This document shows positions 37,192 to 44,605 of a stretch of 64,000 nt of DNA, piece after piece; position 1 is the first letter of the stretch; the number at the start of each line of letters is the position of its first letter. A model generated the notes under the pieces. It did not search any database, had not been told where the DNA came from, and saw nothing but the letters and a program-made list of their open reading frames with translations. Origin of the DNA: Alphaproteobacteria bacterium (GTDB taxonomy: Bacteria > Pseudomonadota > Alphaproteobacteria > Micropepsales > Micropepsaceae). A program made the translations under genes and the position numbers. The DNA is taken from contig JAFKEW010000046.1 of assembly GCA_017308375.1 (NCBI GenBank), positions 22,275 through 86,274 of the forward strand, in the 5' to 3' direction.

Positions 37192-37268
37192 GCAGCTGTA
37201 GCTCAGTTGGTTAGAGCGTCGGATTGTGGCTCCGAAGGTCGGTGGTTCGAGTCCACCCAGCTGTACCA
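37192..37268 (+). tRNA. tRNA-His (anticodon GUG), alphaproteobacterial A73 type
   Basis: Cloverleaf: acceptor GCAGCTG / CAGCTGT, so position 1:72 is a G:U pair, with discriminator A73 and encoded CCA. D arm GTAGCTCAGTTGGTTAGAGC, anticodon GTG at 37226-37228 in loop TTGTGGC, T loop GTTCGAGTC. There is no C73 to pair with an extra G-1, as in the canonical bacterial form. The base 5' of G1 in the gene is T, so an encoded G-1 is absent. Confidence 0.95.
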
Positions 37269-37542
37269 CGTCCCCATCCGCTTTACCCGCCTTTTTCCCG
37301 TCCTCCATCCAGGTCCTCCCCAAGAGGAATGCCGTGCACCGCTGATACACGCAGGGGGACGCGGCATTTTTGGGGCCGGGAATAGCAAGAATGGTAGTTT
37401 GGCCGGTTGTGCTTGCACCCGGCAGAGTGTCTCCGTTGCAAGATGGCCTTGCATCGGGGCGTCATCTTTTATGTAGATCAGTGGTGGCGAAGACGCGATG
37501 GTTCGCCTGCGGGGGAAGATGAGTGTGGGGGAGGAGAGCGGG

Positions 37543-38244
37543 ATGGCACAAGGGCAGGATCAGAATTTGACTTATGACGAAGTGGTCGTGGGGCGGCGCA
37601 GCACCCGCGGTTTCCTGCCGGATGCGATCCCGAAAGCGGTTATCCGCGAGATTCTGGAAATCGCAATGCGGGCACCTTCGGCGTTTAACACCCAGCCCTG
37701 GCATTTCTATGTCGTTTCCGGCGCGCCGCTCGATCGTATCCGGGATGGTAATACCGAACGCAATCTGGCCGGTGTGCCGCCGTCCCGCGAGATTCGCGGT
37801 CATGGTGAATATGCCGGGGAACACCGGGCCCGGCAGATAGACGTCGCAAAACAGCTTTTCGGCGCCATGGGTATCGCGCGGCACGACCTGGAAAAGCGAA
37901 AGGATTGGGTGCTTCGCGGGTTTCGCCAGTTCGATGCGCCGGTCTCCATCGTCATCACCTATGACCGGTCCATACATGGCGGCGATGCCGGCCCCTTTGA
38001 TTGCGGCGCCGTTGCGAATGCGCTGGTCAACGCGGCCTGGGCGCGCGGGATCGGGTGCGTCATCAACAGTCAGGGCATCATGCAGTCGCCGGTGGTCCGC
38101 GAACATGCCGGCATTCCGGACGATCAGGTGATCATGATCTGCATTGCCATGGGATATCCCGACGATGCGTTTCCGGCGAACGCCGTCGTTTCAAATCGCA
38201 AACCGGTCGACGAGGCGGCGGTTTTCGTCGGGTTTGAAGACTGA
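37543..38244 (+). CDS. Nitroreductase family protein
   Basis: A 233-residue FMN-dependent NAD(P)H oxidoreductase of the nitroreductase superfamily. RRSTRGFLPDAIPKAVIREIL opens the domain; MRAPSAFNTQPWHFYVVSG is the FMN-binding signature; GAVANALVNAAWARGIGC and ICIAMGYPDDAFPANAVV complete the fold. The start at 37543 (MAQGQDQ) is chosen because GGAGGAG lies about 7 bases upstream; two in-frame upstream starts (37498, 37519) lack this. Natural substrate is unknown: quinones, flavins, enones or nitroaromatics are all possible. It is convergent with the Lrp-type regulator genes and may not belong to either neighbour. Confidence 0.88.
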   Translation: MAQGQDQNLTYDEVVVGRRSTRGFLPDAIPKAVIREILEIAMRAPSAFNTQPWHFYVVSGAPLDRIRDGNTERNLAGVPPSREIRGHGEYAGEHRARQIDVAKQLFGAMGIARHDLEKRKDWVLRGFRQFDAPVSIVITYDRSIHGGDAGPFDCGAVANALVNAAWARGIGCVINSQGIMQSPVVREHAGIPDDQVIMICIAMGYPDDAFPANAVVSNRKPVDEAAVFVGFED

Positions 38245-38266
38245 CGGCACCAGATGATGCGTGCTT

Positions 38267-38722
38267 TCAGCGGATACGCGCGAGATCGTAGCGGTGTTTG
38301 TAGGCCGAGATCAGCTCGAACGCATCGACATGCAGAACCCCGTCTATCGGGGTGATCCGGTTCTGGATGATGTCGGCCAGATCGTCACGGTTGTGGCTGT
38401 TGACCATCGCGATCAGATTGTGTTCGCCCAGCGTGATGCCGACGAATGCCGCGCTTTCCAGCCTGGCAATGGCTTCCGCCGCCTTGCGCAGCTTGGGTGC
38501 CGCCACGATAATCTGCAGATAGCAGCTGAATGTCAGCCCGATGCGTGCGGCATCCACCACCGCCCCCAGCCGGATGGCCTTGGTCTCCTGCAGGCGCTTC
38601 AGCCGCTGGCGCACGGTGCCTTCGGACAGGTTCAACTGGCGGGCGACTTCCCGGTTGCTCATCCGGCCATCCGTCTGCAACAGCCGGATAATCGCTTCGT
38701 CGGTTTCGTCGGTCTCGATCAT
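38267..38722 (-). CDS. Lrp/AsnC family transcriptional regulator, gene 2 of a pair
   Basis: A 151-residue regulator with an N-terminal winged helix-turn-helix (IIRLLQTDGRMSNREVARQ, SEGTVRQRLKRLQETKAI) and a C-terminal RAM domain (LQIIVAAPKLRKAAEAIARL, VGITLGEHNLIAMVNS) that binds small molecules, usually amino acids, and drives oligomerisation. It overlaps the preceding Lrp-like gene by 4 bases (ATGA), so both are made from one mRNA. Paired Lrp proteins can form hetero-oligomers. They diverge from the gene at 39390, making that cluster a likely target. Confidence 0.92.
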   Translation of the reverse strand: MIETDETDEAIIRLLQTDGRMSNREVARQLNLSEGTVRQRLKRLQETKAIRLGAVVDAARIGLTFSCYLQIIVAAPKLRKAAEAIARLESAAFVGITLGEHNLIAMVNSHNRDDLADIIQNRITPIDGVLHVDAFELISAYKHRYDLARIR

Positions 38723-39192
38723 TCCGATTCCAGCGTCCCCAGATCGATGTTGAAACGGACGATTTCGAGCGTCAGATGCGTGCTCACATGCGTGATTCCC
38801 GCGATGCTCGAAATCTGTTTTTCAATCACATGCAGAAAATGGTGCCGGTCTCGCCCGTTGACCTGCGCGATCAAGGGCGGGTCGCCCATCACGCGCGACA
38901 GGCTGGCCACCTCCTCGATCTCGGCGATCTCGCGGGCCACGTCGAGAAGCGGCCGCCCCGCCACGAAGATGTTGGCAAAACCCATGAAGTCATAACCCAG
39001 TGCGCGGACATCGCGCTGCGCGATCACACGCACCACATTGCTGTCCGCCAGCGCGTGAATGCGGGCGGAAATCGTCGCTTCCGAGACATTGTACCGTTCG
39101 GCCAGCGCCTTGTTCGGCACGCGGCCATCGGCGCGCAGCTCGGCAATGATGGCATTGTCGAGGGCGTCGAGCGGGCGGGAATCAGGGCGCAT
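38719..39192 (-). CDS. Lrp/AsnC family transcriptional regulator, gene 1 of a pair
   Basis: A 157-residue Lrp-type regulator. The winged helix (LDNAIIAELRADGRVPNKALAE, SEATISARIHALADSNVVR) is followed by an RAM domain (DVAREIAEIEEVASLSRVMG, LIAQVNGRDRHHFLHVIEK). It differs in sequence from its downstream partner, so this is not a recent tandem copy. The promoter lies in the AT-rich gap 39193-39389, which has a palindrome and a direct repeat that look like operator sites, suggesting autoregulation and control of the divergent cluster. Confidence 0.92.
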   Translation of the reverse strand: MRPDSRPLDALDNAIIAELRADGRVPNKALAERYNVSEATISARIHALADSNVVRVIAQRDVRALGYDFMGFANIFVAGRPLLDVAREIAEIEEVASLSRVMGDPPLIAQVNGRDRHHFLHVIEKQISSIAGITHVSTHLTLEIVRFNIDLGTLESE

Positions 39193-39389
39193 GGCCGACT
39201 ATAACTTCGCAGCAGGGGTGTGCCCAATTCGGGCGATTGGAATTATGCGTATATAATTCAGATTTATAATCTGCATCATTCAGTGATATTTACAATAATA
39301 AGTTTTATGCGTATATATGGATCGGCAATAAGCGGTCGCAGAACATCCGGCCGGGGCGGCTGGGCGGGCCGCGAAAAGGGGGGGATTCC
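39193..39389. promoter_or_regulatory. AT-rich divergent control region with palindrome and direct repeats
   Basis: The only strongly AT-rich stretch (about 39241-39325) in this part of the window. It holds a 13-base direct repeat TTATGCGTATATA at 39243-39255 and 39305-39317, spaced 62 bases or about six helical turns, and between them a 15-base palindrome CAGATTTATAATCTG at 39259-39273. Lrp-type regulators favour such AT-rich, phased sites. It separates the Lrp pair (-) from the DHxWG protein gene (+). Confidence 0.6.
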
Positions 39390-40394
39390 GTGGGGCTTTA
39401 TTCTGACGTCGATCTGCCGCATCCGCCAGACGATCATCCCAACTGGCAGGAATCCTGGGTTCTGGCCTTTCGCGATCCGGCCACCAATCTGGTCGGTTTC
39501 CTGCGTGTCGGCGCCTATGTGAATGAAGGCCGCGCCCAGATGCACTGGGGCATGGCGCTGCCGGATGGCACCCGTTTCCGCCGCCACCTTCTGGATCTGC
39601 CGCTCAAGCCGGAAAACCGCACGGCTGAGACGGCCAGTGCCGGCCCGATGACCTATTCCATTCCGAACGGCGATTATGTGCGCTTCGTGGGCAGCGATCC
39701 GGATTGCGAGGTCGATCTCAGGCTGTACGACTATTTCCCGTCACAGAACTGGCGGATGGTGGGCGATATCAGCAAGCTGGCCGCCAACCATCCGGAAAGC
39801 TCCGGCCGGGTTGAGGGGCGTGTCCGCATCGGCGACCGGGTGATTCATGTCGAGAACGGCTTTGGCCATCGCGATCATTCCTGGGGGCCACGCGAACACA
39901 TTGTGATCCGCAACAACCGTTGGATCGCCGGCACCGTCGGGCCTGCGCTGTCTTTTTCCCTCAGCACGGTACAATTCGACAATGGCGCCTATTTCAAAGG
40001 TTATTGGCTGGTGCGCGACGGCAAGCCGGAAACGGTGAAGGACATCAACACCGTCGCCATGGTGCTGGCCGATGGCGTTTCCACCATTGGCGGCTGGACC
40101 GATGTCGTGCTGGAAAACGGGGAGCGTTTGCGGATCGAGGCGGAAACCATTGACGGTGTCATCACCTCAAGCCATCTGCCCGATGGCGGGCCGGGTTCCA
40201 CGCCTGCCGGTGTCGAGGCGCTGTCGATCGCGCGCTGGAACGGGCATGAAGGCTTCTGCGATTTCAACATCAATGTGAACGGGCTCGGCGGCGAAAAGCC
40301 GGTCACCAATCTGCTGTTGGCCAATCATGCCATGGGGCTTTCGCGGCGCCCGCCTCTCGATCTGGACTGGATCCGTCCGCGCCGGGGAGTGTGA
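39390..40394 (+). CDS. Lipocalin-like DHxWG protein (resembles DUF7065/DUF7064, CrtC/AttH-type fold)
   Basis: A 334-residue cytoplasmic protein. The N-terminal half opens with DVDLPHPPDDHPNWQESWV and has a beta-rich pattern; near the middle, ENGFGHRDHSWGPREH contains the DHxWG motif shared with carotenoid hydratase CrtC, AttH and tocopherol-cyclase-like lipocalins. The C-terminal half is again beta-rich (FKGYWLVRDGKPETVKDI, VLENGERLRIEAETIDG). My family naming is from memory and should be treated as likely, not certain. GTG start at 39390. The gene is the first of the phosphotransferase cluster, and the next ORF is in the same frame beyond a single TGA. Confidence 0.72.
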   Translation: MGLYSDVDLPHPPDDHPNWQESWVLAFRDPATNLVGFLRVGAYVNEGRAQMHWGMALPDGTRFRRHLLDLPLKPENRTAETASAGPMTYSIPNGDYVRFVGSDPDCEVDLRLYDYFPSQNWRMVGDISKLAANHPESSGRVEGRVRIGDRVIHVENGFGHRDHSWGPREHIVIRNNRWIAGTVGPALSFSLSTVQFDNGAYFKGYWLVRDGKPETVKDINTVAMVLADGVSTIGGWTDVVLENGERLRIEAETIDGVITSSHLPDGGPGSTPAGVEALSIARWNGHEGFCDFNINVNGLGGEKPVTNLLLANHAMGLSRRPPLDLDWIRPRRGV

Positions 40395-40409
40395 GCCATT
40401 CAGAGCCTG

Positions 40410-41252
40410 TTGCACCCGGTGGACGCTGCTGCGGACGCGGGCCCCGTCCCGCTTTCGTGCGCGCGGACCGAAGCGATCTATGGCGGCAAATCCGTCAATC
40501 TCGGCGCCATGTTGCGCGCGCATCTGCCGGTGCCGGATGGCTGGGCCCTGCCGGCGGATTTCGCGCATGATGTCGCCCGCGGCGATATCGCGGCCATCCG
40601 GCGCCTGCTCGATTTCGGGGCCGGGCTGGGCAACGGCCTCTTCGCCGTGCGCTCCTCCGCCATCGGGGAGGATTCCGCCGAAGCCAGTTTTGCCGGTCAG
40701 CATGAAACCATTCTTGGCGTGCGTGGCGCCCATGCGCTTGTTGCGGCGGTGTTGCGGGTCGTGAAATCCGGTGCCTCGCAATCGGCACGCGCCTATCGCA
40801 AGGCGGCGGGCGATCATGGCGAGGCGCGTGTCGGTGTCGCGGTGCAACGCCTGCTCGATCCCGTCTGCGCGGGCGTGATGTTCACGCGCAACCCCGTCAG
40901 CGGTGCGGACGAACGCGTGGTCGAAGCGGCCTGGGGCCTGGGAGAGGCGGTGGTGGCCAGCCGTGTCACACCAGACCGTTTCCGTTTTGCCCGCGGTGGC
41001 CGGGTTCTTCAGGCCGATGCGGGGGACAAGCCGCTGTCGCTTCATCCGCTGCCCGGTGGCGGTGTTTCGGAGCGGCAACTGGATGCCGCCGCCGCGAAAA
41101 TGTTCTGCCTCGATGAAACAGACATCGCCGCCCTTGACCGTCTGGCCGATGATTGCGAGCGCGTGTTCGGCCCGCATCAGGATATCGAATGGGCGAAGGC
41201 GGATGGCCGCCCGTTCCTGTTGCAGGCACGTGCCATCACGCGGGCGGGCTGA
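40410..41252 (+). CDS. Stand-alone ATP-grasp domain of PEP-synthase/PPDK type (PPDK_N), subunit of a split phosphotransferase
   Basis: About 280 residues covering just the ATP-binding domain of PEP synthase, pyruvate phosphate dikinase or rifampin phosphotransferase. Landmarks: IYGGKSVNLGAMLRAHLPVP with the ATP-binding Lys, AVRSSAIGEDSAEASFAGQH, VQRLLDPVCAGVMFTRNP, and the closing IEWAKADGRPFLLQARAIT. No His or acceptor domain follows; those are in the next gene, 4 bases on. The start is uncertain: TTG at 40410 or GTG at 40419 lack a site, while GGGGAG at 40384-40389 best fits an ATT at 40398. Predicted role: transfer of the ATP beta-phosphate to a His of the partner protein, giving AMP and Pi. 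Confidence 0.82.
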   Translation: MHPVDAAADAGPVPLSCARTEAIYGGKSVNLGAMLRAHLPVPDGWALPADFAHDVARGDIAAIRRLLDFGAGLGNGLFAVRSSAIGEDSAEASFAGQHETILGVRGAHALVAAVLRVVKSGASQSARAYRKAAGDHGEARVGVAVQRLLDPVCAGVMFTRNPVSGADERVVEAAWGLGEAVVASRVTPDRFRFARGGRVLQADAGDKPLSLHPLPGGGVSERQLDAAAAKMFCLDETDIAALDRLADDCERVFGPHQDIEWAKADGRPFLLQARAITRAG

Positions 41253-41256
41253 TGCG

Positions 41257-44200
41257 ATGGGAATAGTTGTCAAAGACATTCTTCATGTCGCCACGTCCGA
41301 TCCGGCGCTGCGCTGGTCGCGCGTCAATGCGGCGGAGCAGTTTCCCGGCGTCATGTCCACCCTGACCTGGGACATCTGGCGGCAGACGGCCAGCCGCGCC
41401 GGACGGAATATCTTTTTTGCTATGGGCCTGCTGCGGCGGGCCGAACTGGCGGACGAGTCCCTGCAATTCACATCTGCCTGGCATGGGCGGCAGGCCGCTA
41501 ACGTCGATGCGATGCGCGCGATCATTGGCCGCCTTCCGGGCGATGCGGCCAACTCGTTTGAAGAACAGATTCTGGGCGCGCGGGCCTCGCAACCGGGGAA
41601 GGATCACACGCGCAAGCGCACATTCGCTGTGTTGCTGAAAATGCCGGTTGCGATGCTGTCGTGCCGCCGTGCCTTGCTGCGCGATGCGGCGGGGATTGCG
41701 GATTGGCATCGCCACTGGATCGCCCGCATCGAAGCGGAGGGGGATGTGGCGGGCCGCGCCGCCATCGCCGAACTGATCGAACGCCTGCCGGGGATACAGA
41801 CCCGGATGGGTCTCGCCGCCTTTGTGCAACAGGCTTTGTCCGGCGCGCTGCAGGCCATGCTGCCGCCGGAAAAGCGTTCGCTGTTGCTTGCGGCGTCGGC
41901 GGCGGGCCTGCCGGAAACACGTTTTGCCGATGCCGTCTGGGCTCTCGCCAACGGACGATGCAGCCGCGAACAGGTGATTGCAGAATTCGGGCATTTTGGA
42001 ATCGATTCCGCGGATTGCGCCAAGCCGTCGCTGCGCCACAAGCCCGATATGCTGGACGATCTGGTGCGCCTCTATCGCGGCGGCCCCCGCCCCGGCGCGG
42101 TACAGGAGGCTGCCCGCGCCCGGCGTTTGGCGTCATCGGATGCGTTGTTGTCGCATGTTGCGTGGTTCAGGCGGCCATTGGCGCGCTGGCTGCTACGGGC
42201 CTGTGATCGCATGGCGGTTTTGCGCGAGGTTGGGCGCGGCGGCTGGGTGCAGGCGCTCGATATCGGGCGCGCCGGCGCTTTCGCCATCGGCAATGCGTTT
42301 GTGCGGGGCGGCCGTCTTGAACATGCCGAAGATGCGTTTCACCTGACGGTGGAAGAATTGCTGCATCCGGGCACGCGCGATCTGGATGCCATCGCCGCTT
42401 ATCGCAAGGCGCTTCATGCCTGGCGGGACAGTTTTGATCTTCCGGTGGCCTTCACGGGCGAACCCGAAATCCTGCCACGCCACAGTCACGATAGTGCGAC
42501 CCGGAAGGCGGGCGCGGGGCCGTTGCAGGGGATGCCGGGCTCTGCCGGATGCGCGCGCGGCCGCGCCCGCGTCGTGCACGATCCCTTTCATGCCGGGAAT
42601 TTTGCGCGCGGCGATATTCTGGTCTGCCGCATCACCGATCCCAATTGGGCGCCTTTGATGGCGCTCGCCGGCGGGGTGGTGACGGATATTGGCGGCGCCC
42701 TCTCGCATGGCGCCATCATCGCGCGCGAAATGGGCATCCCCGCCGTGCTCAACACCGGCGATGGCACGTTGCGCATTCCCGATGGTGCTGAGATTGCGAT
42801 CGACGGCGCCACCGGTGCCATCCGGATTCTGGACGACGGCATCGATATTCATGCCCGCTCGGTCCTGAACGATGATCCCGGCACTGCGTATTGGAGCCGC
42901 GTCAATTATGCCGAAGCCATGCCCGGCGTGGCCTCACCGCTCGGCGCCTCGATCTGGCGGCGCAACATGCTTGAGGCGCCCTACCGTGTCTTCGCCCGGA
43001 TGGGCGTGCTGCCCGCCAATGCAGAGAAGGCGCGTCGCGGCATAGCGGGCGAAGCCGGTGGTTTTTTCTATGGCCGCGCGGCGGTGAATGTCGATTTCAT
43101 CCGTATGATCGGCGATCGCACGCCGGGTACCTCCGGTGCTGCGACGGAGGAAGGGTTTCTGGGCGGTGCACGCCCAGGCCTTGTGACGCGGAAGCGCTAT
43201 GGCCGCTATCCGTTCGCCATTGCGCGCCTTGTCTGGTTGCTGATGACCATGCCGCGCGAAGTGGCGCGCATTGCTGTGGAGGCTGATGCGTGGTGGCGCC
43301 GGGCCTGTGGCGAACTCAGCGATGCCGATGCGCAAACGGCACGGTTCTGGCTTTCGCATGCGGCGGGTCGCTTCTTTGATCTGTCGGTGTCGCATGGCGT
43401 CGTCACCATGCTCAGCCCGGCGGTCTGGGGCGCGGTGGCCGCGCTCGCGCACCGTTATGGCGATCATGACATTCTGCTCCGGCTTTCGGGCGGCTATCCC
43501 GCGGTCGAGGAAGTGGAAATGAGCGCGCGCCTTTTTCAGGTTGCCGATGGCACTTTGCCGCTTGCGGCGTTTCTCGATGCCTATGGCTTCCGCGGCCCCG
43601 ATGAGGGTGAGGTGTCGAGCCGTTCCTGGCGCGAAGACCCCGCACCGCTGACCGGGTTGCTTGCGGCACAGCGGGCCCGCCCAACCGCGTCTCAGTCTCC
43701 GGCCACCGCCGTGCGGTCTACGCGCCTTGGTGCCGAACGCACGCTGCTTTCCCGCATGCCGTTTGCATTGCGCCCGTTCGCCCGTTTTGCCTTCGCGCTT
43801 GCGGCCCGCATCGTGCCGTTGCGCGAAACCAGCAAGGCCGCGTGCCTCGGAAAACCGATCGATGTCTGCCGCGCGGCGGCCCGGCGGCTCGGCCATCATC
43901 TGGCGGCGGAAGGTATCGTTGCCGATGCCGAAGATGTGTTTTTCCTCACGCTCGATGAACTTTCCGATCCATCGCAGACCGATTGGAAGCCATTGGTCGC
44001 CCATCGCCGCGCCCTTCATCAGGCGTATCGGCAGCTCGATGTTGCGGAAACCTTTCAGGGTACGCCCGCCGTGCAAGCGCGGCAGGATCTGCAACAGGAG
44101 CATGTCGAAACGCTCAGCGGTGTTGGTGTCAGTGCGGGTGTGGTCACCGGGCCGTGCCGTGTCGTGACCGACCCCGCCGATACAGCCGCGATTGCAGCGG

Positions 44201-44460
44201 GGGAGATCATCGTTTGCCACATCACCGACCCGGCGTGGACACCGATCCTGTCGCTCGCCGGCGGCATGATCGTCGATATCGGCGGCATTCTCTCTCATGC
44301 CGCCATCATCGCGCGGGAGCTTGGCGTCCCCTGCATCGTCAACACGCGCATCGGGTCCAAGGCGCTGCGCACCGGCATGACGGTGCGGATGGATGGAACG
44401 CGGGGGACGGTCACCGTCCTAGCTGGTGCCCTCCTGCCGGGAGCTGTTACCCAAAAGTGA
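41257..44460 (+). CDS. Giant PEP-utiliser protein with two tandem acceptor-domain plus swivelling His-domain units
   Basis: A 1067-residue protein made of two homologous halves. Each starts with an acceptor-like region (SDPALRWSRVNAAEQFPGV at residue 13; DDPGTAYWSRVNYAEAMPGV at 539), continues with a shared GRxAxNVDxxR pattern, and ends in a PEP-utilisers mobile domain: DIGGALSHGAIIAREMGIP with His484, and DIGGILSHAAIIARELGVP with His1014. Both catalytic histidines are kept. The layout is that of rifampin phosphotransferase or phenylphosphate synthase minus the ATP-grasp domain, which the preceding gene supplies. So two His domains could be charged by one ATP-grasp subunit. The acceptor is unknown. 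ATG at 41257 is 4 bases after the previous stop; an earlier ATG at 41252 stops at once. Confidence 0.82.
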   Translation: MGIVVKDILHVATSDPALRWSRVNAAEQFPGVMSTLTWDIWRQTASRAGRNIFFAMGLLRRAELADESLQFTSAWHGRQAANVDAMRAIIGRLPGDAANSFEEQILGARASQPGKDHTRKRTFAVLLKMPVAMLSCRRALLRDAAGIADWHRHWIARIEAEGDVAGRAAIAELIERLPGIQTRMGLAAFVQQALSGALQAMLPPEKRSLLLAASAAGLPETRFADAVWALANGRCSREQVIAEFGHFGIDSADCAKPSLRHKPDMLDDLVRLYRGGPRPGAVQEAARARRLASSDALLSHVAWFRRPLARWLLRACDRMAVLREVGRGGWVQALDIGRAGAFAIGNAFVRGGRLEHAEDAFHLTVEELLHPGTRDLDAIAAYRKALHAWRDSFDLPVAFTGEPEILPRHSHDSATRKAGAGPLQGMPGSAGCARGRARVVHDPFHAGNFARGDILVCRITDPNWAPLMALAGGVVTDIGGALSHGAIIAREMGIPAVLNTGDGTLRIPDGAEIAIDGATGAIRILDDGIDIHARSVLNDDPGTAYWSRVNYAEAMPGVASPLGASIWRRNMLEAPYRVFARMGVLPANAEKARRGIAGEAGGFFYGRAAVNVDFIRMIGDRTPGTSGAATEEGFLGGARPGLVTRKRYGRYPFAIARLVWLLMTMPREVARIAVEADAWWRRACGELSDADAQTARFWLSHAAGRFFDLSVSHGVVTMLSPAVWGAVAALAHRYGDHDILLRLSGGYPAVEEVEMSARLFQVADGTLPLAAFLDAYGFRGPDEGEVSSRSWREDPAPLTGLLAAQRARPTASQSPATAVRSTRLGAERTLLSRMPFALRPFARFAFALAARIVPLRETSKAACLGKPIDVCRAAARRLGHHLAAEGIVADAEDVFFLTLDELSDPSQTDWKPLVAHRRALHQAYRQLDVAETFQGTPAVQARQDLQQEHVETLSGVGVSAGVVTGPCRVVTDPADTAAIAAGEIIVCHITDPAWTPILSLAGGMIVDIGGILSHAAIIARELGVPCIVNTRIGSKALRTGMTVRMDGTRGTVTVLAGALLPGAVTQK

Positions 44461-44605
44461 CAAACGCAAAAATCGGCAATAATGCGGTAAATCCGAATAT
44501 TGCGTAGTTTATTTGTCTGATATAGCATCGTTCTTGAATGCGGGACGATGCATAGCGGCTGCAAGGGGCGGCCTGCCTGCTCTCCGGCCCGTGGAAGGGG
44601 AAGAG
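44461..44605 (+). promoter_or_regulatory. AT-rich leader before the TonB-dependent receptor gene
   Basis: After the phosphotransferase gene the sequence turns AT-rich. An inverted repeat GCAATA (44476-44481) / TATTGC (44498-44503) precedes a possible -10-like TATAGC at 44521-44526. The receptor ATG at 44606 is preceded by GGAAGGGGAAGAG, a good ribosome-binding site. This suggests the receptor has its own promoter in addition to any read-through. Confidence 0.4.

Noticed and set aside
37330..37375. Possible terminator after tRNA-His (ATGCCG ... CGGCATTTTT)
   Set aside because: The loop is about 30 bases, so the hairpin is weak; left unannotated.
40903..41256. Upstream extension of the giant PEP-utiliser frame
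   Set aside because: Overlaps the ATP-grasp gene in another frame; similarity to the repeat unit starts after the ATG at 41257.
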